DNA of 6,996 nucleotides from Firmicutes bacterium ZCTH02-B6 (lineage in GTDB: Bacteria > Bacillota > Limnochordia > Limnochordales > ZCTH02-B6). The translations under genes were made by a program, and so were the position numbers. Below are positions 4,674 through 6,996 of the stretch, piece after piece. The stretch lies in the NCBI GenBank assembly GCA_002159155.1, contig LZRQ01000182.1:1-6996 (forward strand), given 5' to 3'. The number at the start of each line of letters is the position of its first letter. Positions within the stretch are counted from its first letter, which is position 1. The notes beneath the pieces were generated by a model. It saw only the letters and a list, made by a program, of their open reading frames with translations. It ran no database searches and had not been told where the DNA came from.

Positions 4674-6996
4674 ATGGGCATCTGCGTCATTGAGCCTGGG
4701 CACGCGGCGCCGCTGGAGGAGGCTCTCGAAGCCAACTTGGCGGCGACGGGCCGCGGTCCGGCCACCGTTCGGCTGGAGCGGATCGAAGTGGATACGTCGG
4801 CCGGCGAGTGGCGCTTGTTTATCGACGTCGAGGCGGGCGTCTTAAGTCAGCCGGTCGTCGAGCAGGTGGAAGCGCGGCTTCTGGCCATGGCGCCAGGAGT
4901 GAAGCGGATCCGCCTACTGCCCGCGTCAGATGATAGCGGGGACGGCTCCGGGGCGTCCGGTAAGGCAGCCGCAGAGGATCGCGGGTTTGAGGACGCATCG
5001 CTCCCGTGGGCCAGAGAAGACGAGCGCGATCGGCGGGCAGCCGACGGTCTCGAGCACCCTGACGAGGCCGGATATGATGAAGACTCCTACGACGACTATA
5101 TGGAGCGAATCTTGGCGCTGGCGGCTGCCCCGCCCCCGCCGCCGGTGCCGGCCGCAAAGAACGGCAACGGGAAGGCGAAGGCCAACGGCGGCAACGGCAA
5201 CGCGCTCTTGGGCAAGGAGTTTTCGGGTGACCCGATCCCGCTTAAGGAGGTCAAGGAAGACCGCCGGCAAGTCATCGTCGTCGGCGAAGTGATGACTTGG
5301 GAAGCGCGGCCGGTGCGGGGCGGCCAGCTTATCAGCTTCGACCTTACCGACTACACGGACTCCATCACCGTGAAGGCGTTCGCCCGCAGCGACTCGCCGT
5401 TGAACGAGCCACTGCCGCCCGGCACTGGCGTCAAGATCCGGGGACGGGTGGAGTTTGATCGCTTTTCCCACGAACTCGTCTTGACCGCGGAAGACATCGT
5501 GCGCTCGGAACTGCCGCGGCGCATCGACGATTGGCCTGAAAAGCGGGTGGAGCTCCACCTCCACACCAAGATGAGCAGCCTGGACGGGGCGGCCGATACC
5601 GTGGCGGCCATTCGGCAGGCGGCGGCGTGGGGCCACGCGGCGGTCGCCATCACCGACCACGGGGTCGTACACGCGTTTCCCGAAGCTTATCAGGCGGCAA
5701 AAGCTGCGGGCGTCAAGCTAATTTACGGCGTGGAAGGCTATCTCGTCGACGACCCCGATGCCCGCAGCCGGTCTTATCACATCATCATCCTGGCCAAAAA
5801 CCGGCAGGGCCTGCGCCACCTCTACGAGCTTGTATCCTTGTCCCATCTGTACTACTTTTACCGCAACCCGCGGATTCCCCGAGAGGAGCTGGCAAAGCGC
5901 CGGGAAGGTCTAATTATAGGCTCCGCTTGCGAGGCGGGGGAGCTGTACCAGGCCATCCTCAACGGGGAACCCGAGGAGCAGCTGCTGGAGCGGGCGCAGT
6001 TCTACGATTACCTGGAGATCCAGCCGGTGGACAACAACCGCTTCCTCATCGAGGAAGGCAAAGTGCGGGATGTGGAGGCTCTGCGGGACATCAACCGGCG
6101 TATCGTAGAGCTGGGCCGCCGGCTCGGCAAGCCTGTCGTGGCCACATCCGACGCCCACTTTGTCCACCCGGAGGACGAGATCATCCGGCGCATTCTCATG
6201 GCCGGTCACGGTTTCAGCACCGACGATAGGCCGACGCCGCTGTATTTCCGGACAACCCGGGAGATGATGGAGGAGTTCGCCTATTTGGGCGAGGAGACGG
6301 CGCGGGAAGTGGTCATCGTCAACCCTAACCGGGTCGCCGAGGAGTGCGAGGTCATGGAGCCGGTGCCGCCTGGCCTGCACACGCCGGACTTGCCGGAAGC
6401 GGCGGATGCTATCGCGAACATGGCCAGGACCCGTGCCAGGGCGCGCTATGGCGACCCGCTGCCCGAGATCGTACAAGCCAGGGTGGAGCGGGAACTGCGC
6501 GCCATCATCGACAACGGCTACGCGCCGCTGTACTACATCGCCCACAAGCTGGTGCGCAAGTCCTTGGAAGACGGCTACCTCGTCGGTTCCCGGGGTTCGG
6601 TAGGGTCGTCGCTGGTGGCCACCTTGTGCGAGATCACCGAAGTCAACCCGCTACCGCCCCATTATGTCTGCCCGTCGTGCCAGTGGTCGCAGTTTTTCAC
6701 CGACGGCAGCGTCGGCGCGGGGGTCGACCTGCCCAACAAGGCGTGTCCGCGGTGCGGCACGCAGCTGGAAAAGGACGGCTTCGACATTCCCTTTGAAACG
6801 TTCATGGGTTTCCACGGGGACAAGGTGCCCGACATCGACCTCAACTTCTCGGGCGAATACCAGGCCGAAGCGCACCGGTACGCCGAGGAACTGCTGGGCA
6901 AGGAAAACGTCTACCGAGCCGGAACGACGGCGACTTTGGCGGACCGGACGGCCTACGGCTACGTCAAGAAGTTCCTGGAGTCACAGGGCAGGGAAG
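4674..6996 (+). CDS. polC: DNA polymerase III alpha subunit PolC (3' partial), lacking the exonuclease insertion
   Basis: PolC is the main replicative polymerase of Bacillota. The 774 visible codons show, in order: an N-terminal domain (1-84); an acidic, then Pro-rich, then Gly/Asn-rich linker (85-177); an OB-fold domain (about 198-285, with FDLTDYTDSITVKAF); a PHP domain (289 to about 510); and the start of the polymerase core. The core has GSRGSVGSS at 638-646, a zinc knuckle (Cys666, Cys669, Cys691, Cys694) and the catalytic PDIDLNFSGEYQ with Asp720 and Asp722. The OB-before-PHP order and the zinc knuckle distinguish it from DnaE. The DEDDh exonuclease normally inserted in PHP is missing: YGVEGYLVDD (352-361 region) runs through PDARSRS directly into YHIIILAKN. 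PHP metal ligands appear complete: His295, His297, Asp304, His329, Glu354, His369, Cys419, Asp493, His495. The gene continues past the right edge; fingers, clamp-binding motif and C-terminus are not visible. The product should be shorter than the roughly 1440 residues of B. subtilis PolC. Confidence 0.96.
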   Translation, partial: MGICVIEPGHAAPLEEALEANLAATGRGPATVRLERIEVDTSAGEWRLFIDVEAGVLSQPVVEQVEARLLAMAPGVKRIRLLPASDDSGDGSGASGKAAAEDRGFEDASLPWAREDERDRRAADGLEHPDEAGYDEDSYDDYMERILALAAAPPPPPVPAAKNGNGKAKANGGNGNALLGKEFSGDPIPLKEVKEDRRQVIVVGEVMTWEARPVRGGQLISFDLTDYTDSITVKAFARSDSPLNEPLPPGTGVKIRGRVEFDRFSHELVLTAEDIVRSELPRRIDDWPEKRVELHLHTKMSSLDGAADTVAAIRQAAAWGHAAVAITDHGVVHAFPEAYQAAKAAGVKLIYGVEGYLVDDPDARSRSYHIIILAKNRQGLRHLYELVSLSHLYYFYRNPRIPREELAKRREGLIIGSACEAGELYQAILNGEPEEQLLERAQFYDYLEIQPVDNNRFLIEEGKVRDVEALRDINRRIVELGRRLGKPVVATSDAHFVHPEDEIIRRILMAGHGFSTDDRPTPLYFRTTREMMEEFAYLGEETAREVVIVNPNRVAEECEVMEPVPPGLHTPDLPEAADAIANMARTRARARYGDPLPEIVQARVERELRAIIDNGYAPLYYIAHKLVRKSLEDGYLVGSRGSVGSSLVATLCEITEVNPLPPHYVCPSCQWSQFFTDGSVGAGVDLPNKACPRCGTQLEKDGFDIPFETFMGFHGDKVPDIDLNFSGEYQAEAHRYAEELLGKENVYRAGTTATLADRTAYGYVKKFLESQGRE

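Noticed and set aside
5160..5201. Tandem repeat of GGCAAC-like units
   Set aside because: The units are irregular and lie in frame within the PolC linker, where they encode a Gly/Asn-rich spacer. They are not an independent repeat element.

Overview
The window is a single co-directional block of housekeeping genes on the + strand, with no mobile element, CRISPR array or RNA gene seen. The order is dxr (5' end cut off by the window) - rseP - proS - a family 2 glycosyltransferase - polC (3' end cut off). The dxr-rseP-proS-polC neighbourhood, and PolC itself, are typical of Bacillota. The DNA is strongly G+C-rich with G/C-ending codons and GTG starts, which points to a high-GC deep-branching lineage (Symbiobacterium-, Thermaerobacter- or Limnochorda-like). 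The genus cannot be fixed from the sequence alone.

Layout: 1-1052 is DXP reductoisomerase of the MEP isoprenoid pathway, missing about 38 N-terminal residues. 1092-2180 is the site-2 intramembrane protease RseP/RasP with one PDZ domain. 2260-3981 is a bacterial-type prolyl-tRNA synthetase with an INS editing domain. 4030 (or 3991)-4653 is a small soluble GT-A glycosyltransferase. 4674-6996 is the first 774 codons of the replicative polymerase PolC. Intergenic gaps are 39, 79, 9 or 48 (depending on the glycosyltransferase start) and 20 bases. No convincing promoter or terminator lies between the genes, so they look like one transcription unit. The genes serve different processes (isoprenoid supply, membrane stress proteolysis, translation, glycan or osmolyte transfer, replication) and are probably grouped by conserved operon order rather than by pathway.

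The most notable observation is in polC. Canonical PolC carries a DEDDh 3'-5' proofreading exonuclease inserted in the PHP domain. Here that insertion is absent: the PHP sequence runs straight across the insertion point through about seven linker residues, in frame. All nine expected PHP metal ligands are present. This suggests a naturally exonuclease-less PolC whose proofreading is done by its PHP domain or by a separate protein. Secondary points are an Asn-to-Thr change in the usually invariant ANKE motif of Dxr, the glycosyltransferase between proS and polC, the absence of ispG between rseP and proS, and a long acidic/Pro/Gly-Asn linker in the PolC N-terminus.
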